64,000 nucleotides of DNA, taken from contig NZ_CAJNOB010000001.1 of assembly GCF_905250085.1 (NCBI RefSeq), positions 252,624 through 316,623 of the forward strand. The letters run 5' to 3'. Made by a program: the position numbers and the translations under genes. Positions 47,459-55,483 of the stretch are shown piece by piece (position 1 is the first letter of the stretch; each line of letters starts with the position of its first letter). This stretch comes from Candidatus Methylacidithermus pantelleriae. GTDB taxonomy: Bacteria; Verrucomicrobiota; Verrucomicrobiia; Methylacidiphilales; Methylacidiphilaceae. Below the pieces are notes generated by a model that was not told the DNA's origin, did no database searches, and saw nothing but the letters and a program-made list of their open reading frames with translations.

Positions 47459-48931
47459 CTACCACGCCCGAGGAAACCGGCGGTAGACTTCCTCCCGCAA
47501 CGAAGAGGGTAACTCAGCCTTTCGTGGCCACGGGCGGGAGTAGCCTTCCCCTGGCAACTTTCGGGTCGCATCGATCCCCATGTGGGAGCCCACGTTGGGT
47601 AAGCTGGGAGCATGATCCAGGGCGTCGGCCGGTGCTTTGACAAAGATCGTATCGCGCTGCGGATCGATATTGGCACCCAGGTGAAAAAGAACGCTTGAGG
47701 TGTCGTGGACGTTTACGTCTTGATCGACCACGACGAGGATCTTAGAGAACATCATTTGTCCCATTCCCCAAAGCGCGTACATCACCTTGTAGGCTTGGTA
47801 GGGATACCGCTTGCGAATACTGGCAAACACCAGGTTGTGAAACACCCCCTCTGCAGGAAGCGCTAGATCCACAAGTTCCGGAAGGGTTGCCTGTAAGATG
47901 GGAAGAAATAACCGGACGGAAGCACCTCCCAAGTAAAAATCTTCCATAGGTGGGATCCCCACGATGGTGGCGGGATACACCGCATCCTTTCGGCAGGTAA
48001 GACAGCACAGGTGGAATACCGGGTAGGGTTCCGGCGGGCTATAGAAACCGGTATGATCGCCAAACGGTCCCTCCATCCGGAGCGGCTCGCTCGGGTCCAC
48101 GTACCCTTCTAGCACGATGTCGGCCTCCGCCGGGACTTCCAGCTCGATGGTTCGACATTTGACCATTGGGATTGCTTTTTTTCTAAGAAACCCAGCAAAC
48201 TGGACCTCATCGATCCCATCAGGGAGGGGAGCGGTTGCTGCGAAGGTAAGCACAGGATCGCCTCCCAAGCACACGGCTACAGGCATGGGCTGCCCGAGTT
48301 TCTTGTAGGTTTCCCATTGCCGGGCACCCACCTTGTGCAGCTGCCAGTGAAGCGCACAGGTTTTCCCGTCGTAGACTTGCATGCGATACATCCCCACATT
48401 GCGGGAACCTGACAGAGGATCGCGGGTAAAGACTTGAGGAAGCGTAAGAAAAGGTCCGGCATCCTCCGGCCAGCATTTGAGGATCGGGAGATCTTCAAGA
48501 GTCAAGGAACCCGGCTGCAACTCCGAAACGAGTTCCTGACAAGGGGCTCGATTCACAGAATACGATCGGGCTGACCACAATTCCAATCCCTTTTGGAGGG
48601 TCTGCCAGACTTCGCCCATCGTTGCCGGTGGCTTAAGAGTAAGAAGAGCGCGGATGCGTTGGACAAGCTCTTCCAGGTTGTCGCACCCAAGCGCAAGAGC
48701 CATCCGCCGCCATGACCCGAAGGCATTAACCAGGAGGGGAAAACGACTCATTTGCCCGGAAGGGAGAACCGGCCTTTCCAATAGGAGCGCCTTTCCGCCT
48801 CCTGGAGTCTTCATTTCCCGATCGGCCAGGGCGGTTACTTCGAGCTCCGTTCGGACCGGCTCTGTAATGCGGACAAGTTCCTTTTCTTCTTCCAGCCGGC
48901 GGACAAACTGGGCAAGACCGTCGTAGGGCAT
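47459..48931 (-). CDS. UbiD-family decarboxylase
   Basis: A 490-aa enzyme of the prenylated-FMN-dependent UbiD family, which decarboxylates aromatic or unsaturated acids in ubiquinone or menaquinone synthesis. Recognisable are LVNAFGSWRRMALALG, GMYRMQVYDGKTCALHWQLHK, a glycine-rich EGPFGDHTGFYSPPEP near 300 and VVDQDVNVHDTSSVLFHLG. The start at 48931, with GAAGGAC upstream, is chosen over the 5' extension to 49453, which has no family character. The cofactor-making partner UbiX is not in the window. Divergent from cysD. Confidence 0.88.
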   Translation of the reverse strand: MPYDGLAQFVRRLEEEKELVRITEPVRTELEVTALADREMKTPGGGKALLLERPVLPSGQMSRFPLLVNAFGSWRRMALALGCDNLEELVQRIRALLTLKPPATMGEVWQTLQKGLELWSARSYSVNRAPCQELVSELQPGSLTLEDLPILKCWPEDAGPFLTLPQVFTRDPLSGSRNVGMYRMQVYDGKTCALHWQLHKVGARQWETYKKLGQPMPVAVCLGGDPVLTFAATAPLPDGIDEVQFAGFLRKKAIPMVKCRTIELEVPAEADIVLEGYVDPSEPLRMEGPFGDHTGFYSPPEPYPVFHLCCLTCRKDAVYPATIVGIPPMEDFYLGGASVRLFLPILQATLPELVDLALPAEGVFHNLVFASIRKRYPYQAYKVMYALWGMGQMMFSKILVVVDQDVNVHDTSSVLFHLGANIDPQRDTIFVKAPADALDHAPSLPNVGSHMGIDATRKLPGEGYSRPWPRKAELPSSLREEVYRRFPRAW

Positions 48932-49233
48932 AAACGGGAGTCCTTCTTTTCTCAAACGGAGCCAGTGAGTAGAAATACCACGCAAAGGGAGGCTCTTCCA
49001 CCTTCCGACGGGCCTCGATACGCACTTTTTGGGATCCAGGTTTCTCGGCGCTCTTGGGAACCGGTGACGCGAGACACAAGCCCTTGGTCTTTGCGCGACC
49101 GTCACACGGAAAGAAAGGCTTCTTTTTTGCCCCCGTGCTTTCCGGGGGAGGACTCCAGGATCTCCAAAGAAGTCCAGGGAACGGTCGATATCGAGACTTG
49201 CCAAAAAGGCTAATCTACCCACTCTATAGGAAA
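48932..49233. other. Divergent intergenic region ubiD-like/cysD
   Basis: About 300 bp carrying promoters for both divergent genes. Both neighbouring frames stay open here, but neither extension has conserved features. No riboswitch or operator was recognised. Confidence 0.35.
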
Positions 49234-50037
49234 ATGACCCATTTGGACCGGCTCGAGTCACAAAGCATCTATATCCTTCGTGAGGCCTACCACGCTTTTC
49301 GCAATCCTGCGATGCCCTGGTCGATGGGCAAGGATTCCAACACCCTCCTTTGGCTGGCGATGAAGGCCTTTTGTGGCCGGATTCCCTTTCCCGTGATCCA
49401 TATCGACACAACGTATGAGTTTCCCGAGATGATTGAATTCCGGGAATGGGCACAGCGTTACTACGGATTCCAACTGATTGTGGTCGTCAATGAGGAGGCA
49501 CGCGCTCGGGGGGTCGGATATGAAACCCACGACCCCGTGACTGTCACCCATGAACTGAAAACCGTTGCTCTCCAGCAGGCGATGGCAAACTACCGGTGGG
49601 ATGCCCTCATTACGGGAATTCGCAGGGACGAGGATCCCACCCGGGCGAAGGAACGCTACTTTTCGCCTCGCAACCCGGATTTTGAATGGGATTACAAGGA
49701 TCAACCCCCTGAGTTTTGGAACCAGTTTGCCTTTTCGTTGGCCCCTGGGGAGCATGTTCGGGTACAACCTCTCCTTGACTGGACGGAACTGGATGTCTGG
49801 CTGTACATCAAGCGCGAGAAAATTCCTATTCCAAAGCTCTATTTTGCCAGGGAGGGGAAACGATTCCGCTCCCTGGGATGTGCCCCCATTACCCATCCTG
49901 TTCCGAGCACCGCCACCACCGTCGATGATATTATTGAGGAGCTCATCCAAACGCGCGTTCCGGAACGTGCCGGTCGCGCTCAGGACCACTACGAGCGCAA
50001 TGCAATGCAGAAACTTCGGGCCAAAGGGTTCCTCTAA
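49234..50037 (+). CDS. cysD: Sulfate adenylyltransferase subunit 2
   Basis: Catalytic subunit that forms adenylylsulfate (APS) from sulfate and ATP together with CysN. The 267-aa protein has the PP-loop PWSMGKDSNTLLWLAMKAF near 28-46 (usual form SxGKDS), HIDTTYEFPEMIEFR, GIRRDEDPTRAKERYFSPR and the C-terminal GCAPITHPVPS segment, characteristic of CysD. The ATG at 49234 gives a slightly shorter N-terminus than average. It lies 54 bp upstream of cysNC on the same strand, an operon. Confidence 0.95.
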   Translation: MTHLDRLESQSIYILREAYHAFRNPAMPWSMGKDSNTLLWLAMKAFCGRIPFPVIHIDTTYEFPEMIEFREWAQRYYGFQLIVVVNEEARARGVGYETHDPVTVTHELKTVALQQAMANYRWDALITGIRRDEDPTRAKERYFSPRNPDFEWDYKDQPPEFWNQFAFSLAPGEHVRVQPLLDWTELDVWLYIKREKIPIPKLYFAREGKRFRSLGCAPITHPVPSTATTVDDIIEELIQTRVPERAGRAQDHYERNAMQKLRAKGFL

Positions 50038-50091
50038 AGAGGAACCGGTCCCAGGGCCAACCCCAACAAAGGGAATCTGAGGAGGAAACGG

Positions 50092-51999
50092 GTGTGGGAA
50101 ACTGAACCCTTGTCGCTGGTGTTTGTCGGTCATGTGGACCATGGAAAGTCCACGTTGATCGGCAGGCTCCTTTGGGAATGCGGGGCGATCCCTGACGCAA
50201 GGATGGAGGCGGCTCGCCGAGCTTCGGAAGCCGAAGGGGTAGAGTTTGAATACGCTTTCCTTCTGGATTCCTTCCTGGAAGAACAAGCGCAAAACGTCAC
50301 CATTGAAACCACCCAGATTCCCTTTCGAAGCGGCAAGCGGCGCTATCTCATTATTGATGCGCCAGGTCACCGGGAGTTTCTCAAAAACATGGTGACCGGG
50401 GCGGCTCGTGCTCAAGCCGCTGTGCTCGTGGTGGATGTCTCCTTTGGAATTGGGGAACAGACACGCCGCCACGTTTGCCTGTTACAGCTGCTGGGGGTGC
50501 ACCAGGTCCTCGTTGCCGTGAACAAGATGGATCTTGTTGGATTTGCCCAGGAGGCCTTCCATGAAAGGGAAAGGGAGATTTTGGGTCTTTTTCAGAGATT
50601 CGAGCGAGAGCCTTGGATGGTCATTCCGGTGAGTGCCAAGCAGGGTCACAATATTTCTTGCCCCAGTTCTCAGATGTCATGGTATGTGGGCCCGACTCTC
50701 CTTCAAGCGCTCGATCAATTACCCCACCCGGAAGGGAGGGAGAACCTGCCCCTGCGTTTCAATGTCCAGGATGTCTACCGGCTCCAAGACCGGCGTGTGA
50801 TTGTGGGACGGGTGGAATCCGGCGTTTTGACGGTGGGAGATGAACTGGTTTTTTGGCCTGATCGCAAGCGAGCCACCGTTGCATCCATTGAGGAGTGGGG
50901 AGCCACAATTGCTCCACAACGGACGGTGGCGGGAAAGTCTACGGCTATTACGCTGAAAGACCCGATCTATGTGGAGCGAGGCCAGCTAGCCGCCCATCCC
51001 GGAAAAGGGCCGATTGAAGCCAAGCAATTCCCGGCGCGGATCTTTTGGCTGGGTTCGTCTCCTTTGCGCATCCAAAGAAAGGTGGAACTTCGCTTAGCTT
51101 GCCAAGCCGTAGAAGCGTCGCTGGTTACTATCCACCGGGTGTGGGACTCCTCAAGCTTGGAGGAAACGGTTGGTCCACGACTGGAAATTTACCGGGATGA
51201 GGTCGCCGAGGTGACCCTTCGTACCAAACGACCCCTGGCATTTGACAACGCCGACCATATTTGGGAAACGGGGCGATTTGTCCTTTTTGATGGACAACGG
51301 ATCGCCGGTGGAGGGGTGATCTTTGGGGCGCAGTATCCCTCGATTCCCCGGGAATCCGTGGAAAGTTCCTACATTTCTTGGACGGGGGATGGGGTCGATC
51401 AGGAGACTCGGGTTCGTCACTTCGGCCATCGTGGAGCTGTCCTTTGGATGACCGGGCTAAGCGGATCCGGCAAGTCCACCCTGGCTTTGGCTCTTGAACA
51501 GGCTTTATTCCAGCGGGGTATCGCTGCCTTTGTTTTGGATGGGGACGACTTGCGTCACGGCCTGTGTTGCGATCTGGGTTTTTCCCGAAAGGATCGAGCG
51601 GAAAATATCCGGCGTGCGGCCGAGGTTGCCCGGCTCATGGCCGAGGCGGGGCTTGTGGTGGTGACGGCCTTCATCTCTCCGTATCGCGTCGATCGCAATA
51701 AGGCCCGAGAAATCTGCGAATCAGCCGGGATCCCATTTGCCGAAATCTATCTGTCCTCTCCTCTGGAAATTTGTGAGGAGCGAGATCCTAAGGGGTTGTA
51801 TCAGAAGGCACGCAGCGGCGAAATTACGGGATTTACCGGAATCGACGCCCCTTATGAACCCCCGCAGAACCCCCAGCTTGTCCTTGAAACGCACAAAGAG
51901 ACACGAGAAGAGTGCTTGGAAAAGCTTTTGCAACTCGCCGTGGAGCTATCCTCCCCGCTTGGCTTTTGGATGAGCCAGGAGCCAGGATCAGGAATCTAG
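50092..51999 (+). CDS. cysNC: Bifunctional sulfate adenylyltransferase subunit 1 / adenylylsulfate kinase (CysN-CysC fusion, NodQ-like)
   Basis: The N-terminal ~430 residues form the EF-Tu-like GTPase CysN, which drives APS synthesis: GHVDHGKST (13-21), [19 protein letters not shown]. The C-terminal ~195 residues are APS kinase: LSGSGKST near 456-463, [21 protein letters not shown] and FISPYR, making PAPS. The fusion is the NodQ arrangement. Translation starts at GTG (50092) with GAGGAGG seven bases upstream. PAPS may feed sulfate reduction or sulfotransferases; neither is seen here. Confidence 0.96.
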   Translation: MWETEPLSLVFVGHVDHGKSTLIGRLLWECGAIPDARMEAARRASEAEGVEFEYAFLLDSFLEEQAQNVTIETTQIPFRSGKRRYLIIDAPGHREFLKNMVTGAARAQAAVLVVDVSFGIGEQTRRHVCLLQLLGVHQVLVAVNKMDLVGFAQEAFHEREREILGLFQRFEREPWMVIPVSAKQGHNISCPSSQMSWYVGPTLLQALDQLPHPEGRENLPLRFNVQDVYRLQDRRVIVGRVESGVLTVGDELVFWPDRKRATVASIEEWGATIAPQRTVAGKSTAITLKDPIYVERGQLAAHPGKGPIEAKQFPARIFWLGSSPLRIQRKVELRLACQAVEASLVTIHRVWDSSSLEETVGPRLEIYRDEVAEVTLRTKRPLAFDNADHIWETGRFVLFDGQRIAGGGVIFGAQYPSIPRESVESSYISWTGDGVDQETRVRHFGHRGAVLWMTGLSGSGKSTLALALEQALFQRGIAAFVLDGDDLRHGLCCDLGFSRKDRAENIRRAAEVARLMAEAGLVVVTAFISPYRVDRNKAREICESAGIPFAEIYLSSPLEICEERDPKGLYQKARSGEITGFTGIDAPYEPPQNPQLVLETHKETREECLEKLLQLAVELSSPLGFWMSQEPGSGI

Positions 52000-52061
52000 G
52001 AGGCCACGGGCTTTTCCCTTTTGAGTACCTCTGGGTGATTAACCTCTCATGGGAAAGGGAG

Positions 52062-52382
52062 TTACTTTCCTGCCTGGCGGGCAAAAAAACTTCGCAAAAG
52101 TGAAAACCCACGGTACAGCCACCAGATTTTGTGGCCCCACTCCAACGACCTGAGAAGCCTTCGGATGGGTCGAATCCGCTTGAACCACCCGATGGTAGCC
52201 AAGCCCGAAAGAAAGGCCAAAAGCTCTTTATTGTTCGAAGCCCATCTTCCCCAGCGATCAACGGTTGAAAGATAGGCTTTCCAGGGGCGCAACTTGTCTT
52301 CCAGCGCCTTGCGCAGGGCTTCGCTTTCGGCGATCAAGCGCTTCTTGCGAGCTTCTATTTCTTGAAAAGAGTCTCCAACCAT
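52062..52382 (-). CDS. YqjK-like small protein
   Basis: A 106-aa protein with a charged coiled-coil-like start (EIEARKKRLIAESEALRKAL) and a hydrophobic, basic, aromatic C-terminal half, the layout of E. coli YqjK (DUF3318-type). It is last in a yqjD-yqjE-yqjK-like order and overlaps the end of the YqjE-like gene by 28 bp. Function unknown; sequence similarity to YqjK is weak, so the call relies mainly on context. Confidence 0.6.
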   Translation of the reverse strand: MVGDSFQEIEARKKRLIAESEALRKALEDKLRPWKAYLSTVDRWGRWASNNKELLAFLSGLATIGWFKRIRPIRRLLRSLEWGHKIWWLYRGFSLLRSFFARQAGK

Positions 52383-52762
52383 TGTCGGTCCTTTTCCAGC
52401 TCACCAAGGACTTCAGAGAAGGGAAGCCGAAAGCGAATCCGCCTCCAAACCGAGCGGGCGCTAACGCCGATGGCCACGCCCAGCAAACAATAGACGAGCC
52501 CGATGGAAAAGAGACCCAAGAGCCGCGTGCCAGGGTCGCGCCACACAAGGAAAACAAACGCGACCGTGAGAATCATGAGCCCTAGCAAAAGCACAAAAAC
52601 GCACGCAAACCCCAAAAGGACCAATAGAAAGAACTCAAGAAGATGTTCATGAAGCTCAAGAGACCAAAGTTCCAACCGACAACGCAGAAGCTCAAAAAGA
52701 AGAGAACACACCGATCGGCCGGTTCCGGTGGGCTCACGAGGACCTGAGGCAGCTTGGCCCAT
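52355..52762 (-). CDS. Phage-holin-family / YqjE-like inner-membrane protein
   Basis: A 135-aa protein with two long hydrophobic helices (about residues 44-72 and 82-102) after an N-terminal helix rich in Leu and Glu (LLRCRLELWSLELHEHLLE), a layout typical of DUF1469 (holin superfamily X, YqjE). ATG at 52762 overlaps the upstream DUF883 stop as TAATG. Its role is envelope-related but undefined; it is unlikely to be a phage lysis gene because no phage genes are near. Confidence 0.78.
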   Translation of the reverse strand: MGQAASGPREPTGTGRSVCSLLFELLRCRLELWSLELHEHLLEFFLLVLLGFACVFVLLLGLMILTVAFVFLVWRDPGTRLLGLFSIGLVYCLLGVAIGVSARSVWRRIRFRLPFSEVLGELEKDRQWLETLFKK

Positions 52763-53067
52763 TACCTCCGACCCGCAACCACGCCCAAAAGGAAGCCGAC
52801 CACAAAAGCGACGGCAACCGACTCGTACGGATGCTCCCGAATGAGCCGATCGGTCTCGCGTGCACCCGCTGCGGCACGTTCCCGTAGCGTATCTTCTACC
52901 TGCCCTAGATCCCCTCGTAACTCTGAGATCTTGGAAGACAGGCGCTCCCGCAAATCCCGGGCAGCGTCACCCACTTCGTTGGCGGTGAGCCGTAACAGGT
53001 CCTCTGCGTCTCGGATGAGCTCCCGCAGATCCTGCGCAAGCTTCTCCTTATGAATGGAAGGATCCAT
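52762..53067 (-). CDS. DUF883 family protein (YqjD/ElaB-like), copy 1
   Basis: A 101-aa protein: a charged helical coiled coil (residues ~5-75, DLRELIRDAEDLLRLTANEV), then EHPYESVAVAFVVGFLLGVVAG, the conserved C-terminal transmembrane anchor of DUF883. E. coli members bind ribosomes and tether them to the inner membrane in stationary phase. A strong ribosome-binding site (GAGAGGGGG) precedes the ATG at 53067. Coupled to the YqjE-like gene. Confidence 0.87.
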   Translation of the reverse strand: MDPSIHKEKLAQDLRELIRDAEDLLRLTANEVGDAARDLRERLSSKISELRGDLGQVEDTLRERAAAGARETDRLIREHPYESVAVAFVVGFLLGVVAGRR

Positions 53068-53205
53068 AAAACCCCCTCTCTTCAAACGAAAGGTCTCTCT
53101 CGAGGACTCCTGCCTGGGCTGATCCTGAGGATGACCGAGAAGTCTTTTGCGTTTGCTTGCTTTCGGTCAAGCCTTTTCTTTTCCCAAAAGGGCTTCCTGT
53201 AGGGG

Positions 53206-53511
53206 TTATTTTCGAGCGACAACAATGCCCAGCAGCAGTCCAGCCAGAAAGGCTACTACGAGCGATTCATAGGGTCGTTCTCGAATGGTCTTATCGGTTT
53301 GCTTAGCTGTTTCCAGGGTTTTCTGTGTCAAAGTCTCTTCGGCCCCGGACCAGTATTCCCGAATCTTTTCGGCCCCTTGCCGCATGCGGTCCCACGCATC
53401 CCGAGTCTTTTCCTTCACTTCCTCCGTGGAGGCTTTCACAAGAGACCTTGCGTCCTCGACAAGAGCCCGAAGATCGGAAAAGAGTTTCTCACGATTGACC
53501 GCACCATCCAT
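53206..53511 (-). CDS. DUF883 family protein (YqjD/ElaB-like), copy 2
   Basis: A 101-aa paralogue of the next gene, with the same C-terminal anchor pattern RERPYESLVVAFLAGLLLGIV but a more diverged soluble helix (REKLFSDLRALVEDARSLVK). AAAGGAGGG precedes its ATG. A 138-bp gap separates it from copy 1, so it may have its own terminator or promoter. The two copies probably arose by tandem duplication. Confidence 0.87.
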   Translation of the reverse strand: MDGAVNREKLFSDLRALVEDARSLVKASTEEVKEKTRDAWDRMRQGAEKIREYWSGAEETLTQKTLETAKQTDKTIRERPYESLVVAFLAGLLLGIVVARK

Positions 53512-53872
53512 GAAACCCTCCTTTCATTTCCGTTATTAGGGATCCTACCATAGCTTTGGTTTGCTCACAAAACTTTCCTCGCATGCTTTTTTGGGTTTTT
53601 GGTTACCCCATCTTTCCTCTCTGCAAGCTAATCTGTTTTGTCGCCCCCGCTATCGGGAGTGAGGTTGACCTCCGGGGAACGCGCGTCACATGGCACCAGC
53701 TAAGGGAAAGGACAAGCAAGACCTGCCGGGAGCCAGATGGCTTGTGGAGCCTGTGGAAAGAAAGGTTCTTTTTCCTTTTCCCATGACGGGGTTACCCGCC
53801 GGATGTGACGAGATTTGTGGCGGATAACCCATCTGTGATGGCATCCCCCTCATCCAAACCGATCCCAAGGGG
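53512..53872. other. Gene-free stretch between sigma gene and DUF883 gene, with inverted repeat
   Basis: About 360 bp with the DUF883 promoter region and an imperfect inverted repeat at 53789-53830. No coding frame was credible. Confidence 0.4.
53789..53830. repeat. Inverted repeat GGGTTACCCGCC / GGCGGATAACCC
   Basis: Two 12-base arms (53789-53800 and 53819-53830) match in 11 of 12 pairs with an 18-nt loop. No T-run follows on either strand. It may be an RNA hairpin at the 3' end of the sigma-factor transcript or a regulator site. Confidence 0.4.
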
Positions 53873-54544
53873 CTAGGATCCTTCTTTTTCCTCAAGGAAA
53901 GTACGAAGTTTTCGTTTCAAAATGTGTCGTGCCCGATACAGGCGACACTCCACTCCCTTGGTACTCATCCCAAGAATCTGCGCGATCTGTTGGTAGGAAA
54001 GATCCTCGTATTCAAAAAGGACCAGAACAACGCGCATTGCCGGGGGGAGTGCTAGCACGGCGTCGCGAATGGCCTTCTCCCGTTCGTTATGGTGGAGTTG
54101 TTCCCGGGGCGAAGGCGTTTCGTCTATGATCTCCTCAACGCTGGAGGAACCCATGTTAGGTTCCTTACCGGGACAGACATAAGATTTGTGCCGGCGTTTC
54201 CACCGTAAAAAATTCCGGGCAAGATTCGCGGCGATCGAAAAGAGGTAAGTGGAAAACGGGGCGGAGGGTCGGTACGTTTGCCTTGCCCGATAAAGACGAA
54301 CAAAGGTTTCTTGTGCAAGGTCTAAGGCATCCTCTTGGTTACCGACCAGCCGGAGGAGAAACCCAAAGACCGGGCGTTGCCACCGTGACATGAGCTCGTC
54401 CAAAGCTCGTTTGTCCCCTTGCGCTAGTCGCGCCATACAGGCCCAGTCAAGGTCAGTTTTCCCAAGGGCTTGCTTGGAGGGTACAAAATGAAGGGAAACC
54501 AGAGGGTCGTGCGGTCTAGCGAGGGCTCGTTCAGAGAGATTCAT
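53873..54544 (-). CDS. ECF-type RNA polymerase sigma factor (CnrH-like context)
   Basis: A 223-aa sigma-70 family protein. Region 2 spans about residues 45-110 (ALDLAQETFVRLYRA, FSTYLFSIAANLARNFLRW) and region 4 about 165-215 (LPPAMRVVLVLFEYEDLSYQQIAQILGMSTKGVECRLYRAR); no region 3 lies between, as in ECF factors. The ATG at 54544 overlaps the stop of the CnrX-like gene as TAATG. It is therefore co-translated with its presumed sensor and anti-sigma partner, and probably directs transcription of the divergent efflux genes. Confidence 0.9.
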   Translation of the reverse strand: MNLSERALARPHDPLVSLHFVPSKQALGKTDLDWACMARLAQGDKRALDELMSRWQRPVFGFLLRLVGNQEDALDLAQETFVRLYRARQTYRPSAPFSTYLFSIAANLARNFLRWKRRHKSYVCPGKEPNMGSSSVEEIIDETPSPREQLHHNEREKAIRDAVLALPPAMRVVLVLFEYEDLSYQQIAQILGMSTKGVECRLYRARHILKRKLRTFLEEKEGS

Positions 54545-55026
54545 TAGCGTGTTTGGGTCGGTTCTTTTACTCTTCCTCCCCCAGGACCCAAGCCAGCCAA
54601 GGTCCGAGGAAGAACCCAAGCAAGATAGCGACGCCCATGTTCGGGGCCAAGCTCCTGGCCAACGGCCGCAAAGTAGGAAAGCATCTCCCCACAGCACTCT
54701 CTTCGGAGTTTAGCTTCCTCATCCAAAAGGGCTTCCAGTTTGTCCTTTTCCAGGACGGGCTGCTCCATGGCCTCCCGAATCCTTCGATGAAGGAGACAGA
54801 TACGCTGGCAACGCGTCTGACAACCAGCACAGTATTTTCGATGAATCGCCACAATTTTCTCTCGTTGACCCGGTTGGAGAGGAAACTCATGGCTTATCCA
54901 AAGAAGCTCCGGAGTCTCCAATGGAAGGCCTTTGGAAGCCGGTCGCTTCTGCCCGTCTACAAATCCGGCTAGAAATCCCAATGCCACCCCGAGAAAAATG
55001 CATAAAGCAACTTTGCGCACCATCAT
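54544..55026 (-). CDS. Cys-rich periplasmic heavy-metal sensor (CnrX/Metal_resist-like)
   Basis: A 160-aa protein with an N-terminal anchor helix (residues ~5-22) and a helical periplasmic domain like CnrX, the metal sensor of cobalt/nickel resistance. A His46 near the start of the domain and a His62 in IHRKYC agree with CnrX-type ligand positions. It also carries a Cys cluster CxxCxxxCxxxC (66, 69, 73, 77) and a Cys pair (111-112), suited to thiophilic metals such as Cu(I), Ag(I) or Hg(II). It overlaps its neighbours on both sides (ATGATG upstream, TAATG downstream). Confidence 0.75.
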   Translation of the reverse strand: MMVRKVALCIFLGVALGFLAGFVDGQKRPASKGLPLETPELLWISHEFPLQPGQREKIVAIHRKYCAGCQTRCQRICLLHRRIREAMEQPVLEKDKLEALLDEEAKLRRECCGEMLSYFAAVGQELGPEHGRRYLAWVLPRTLAGLGPGGGRVKEPTQTR

Positions 55027-55346
55027 GGTTTGGATAACTCCGCCAGCCGATAGGGATCTACCGCAGTAAGGTACTGCTCCAGGCTTTGCGAAAGCTCGCG
55101 TTTCCGCAATTGGTTTGCTGTAAGTTCTCCCAGGGCCAAGCCTATCATGGTTGCAAGCAAAATCCCAACGGATACGCTGGCTAGGGAGAGTCGCAGGGAG
55201 CTCAGTGGCTTGACACTTTCAAGTTCCCTAAGCGCAATCTTTCTCCAGACACCCTCCCGAAACACCTGATCGGCAATCTCTGGCTCGCTGCGCCACTGGC
55301 GGAGCAAGGAAGAGACGGGAGAGGGGTCAGGGCGTTTTGCTCCCAT
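55023..55346 (-). CDS. Probable membrane anti-sigma factor (CnrY-like)
   Basis: A 107-aa protein: a soluble N-terminal part of ~50 residues (DQVFREGVWRKIAL), one transmembrane helix (about 54-74, SLASVSVGILLATMIGLALG) and a short periplasmic tail. This is the layout of small anti-sigma factors such as CnrY; sequence similarity is low. It is the first gene of a three-gene overlap with the sensor and the ECF sigma factor. The start at 55346 is the first ATG before the soluble helix; frames upstream look non-coding. Confidence 0.65.
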   Translation of the reverse strand: MGAKRPDPSPVSSLLRQWRSEPEIADQVFREGVWRKIALRELESVKPLSSLRLSLASVSVGILLATMIGLALGELTANQLRKRELSQSLEQYLTAVDPYRLAELSKP

Positions 55347-55483
55347 CGTTACCAGTATAACCCAGCTCCTTTGCTTATCCCTCGTCGGAAAATCAAAAAA
55401 AGAAACTTCTGTGCTGGGCCGGTAACAAAACCCCGAGGGAAAAAGGACCAAACGGGTTTTAAATAAAAAAACACTCCAACCTT
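55347..55483. promoter_or_regulatory. Divergent control region between sigma operon and cus efflux genes
   Basis: 137 bp between divergent starts, AT-rich near the cusB side (TTTTAAATAAAAAAA). It must carry promoters for both operons and presumably a site for the ECF factor. No copy of a specific -35/-10 could be chosen with confidence. No ribosome-binding site is seen before the cusB ATG. Confidence 0.45.

Noticed and set aside
49258-50472. 404-codon minus-strand frame opposite cysD/cysNC
   Set aside because: Fully antisense to two well-supported genes and without signal, domain or ribosome-binding site.
52355-52762. Phage lysis cassette from the holin-like gene
   Set aside because: The gene is a DUF1469/YqjE-type protein in a yqjDEK-like context; no endolysin or other phage gene is near.
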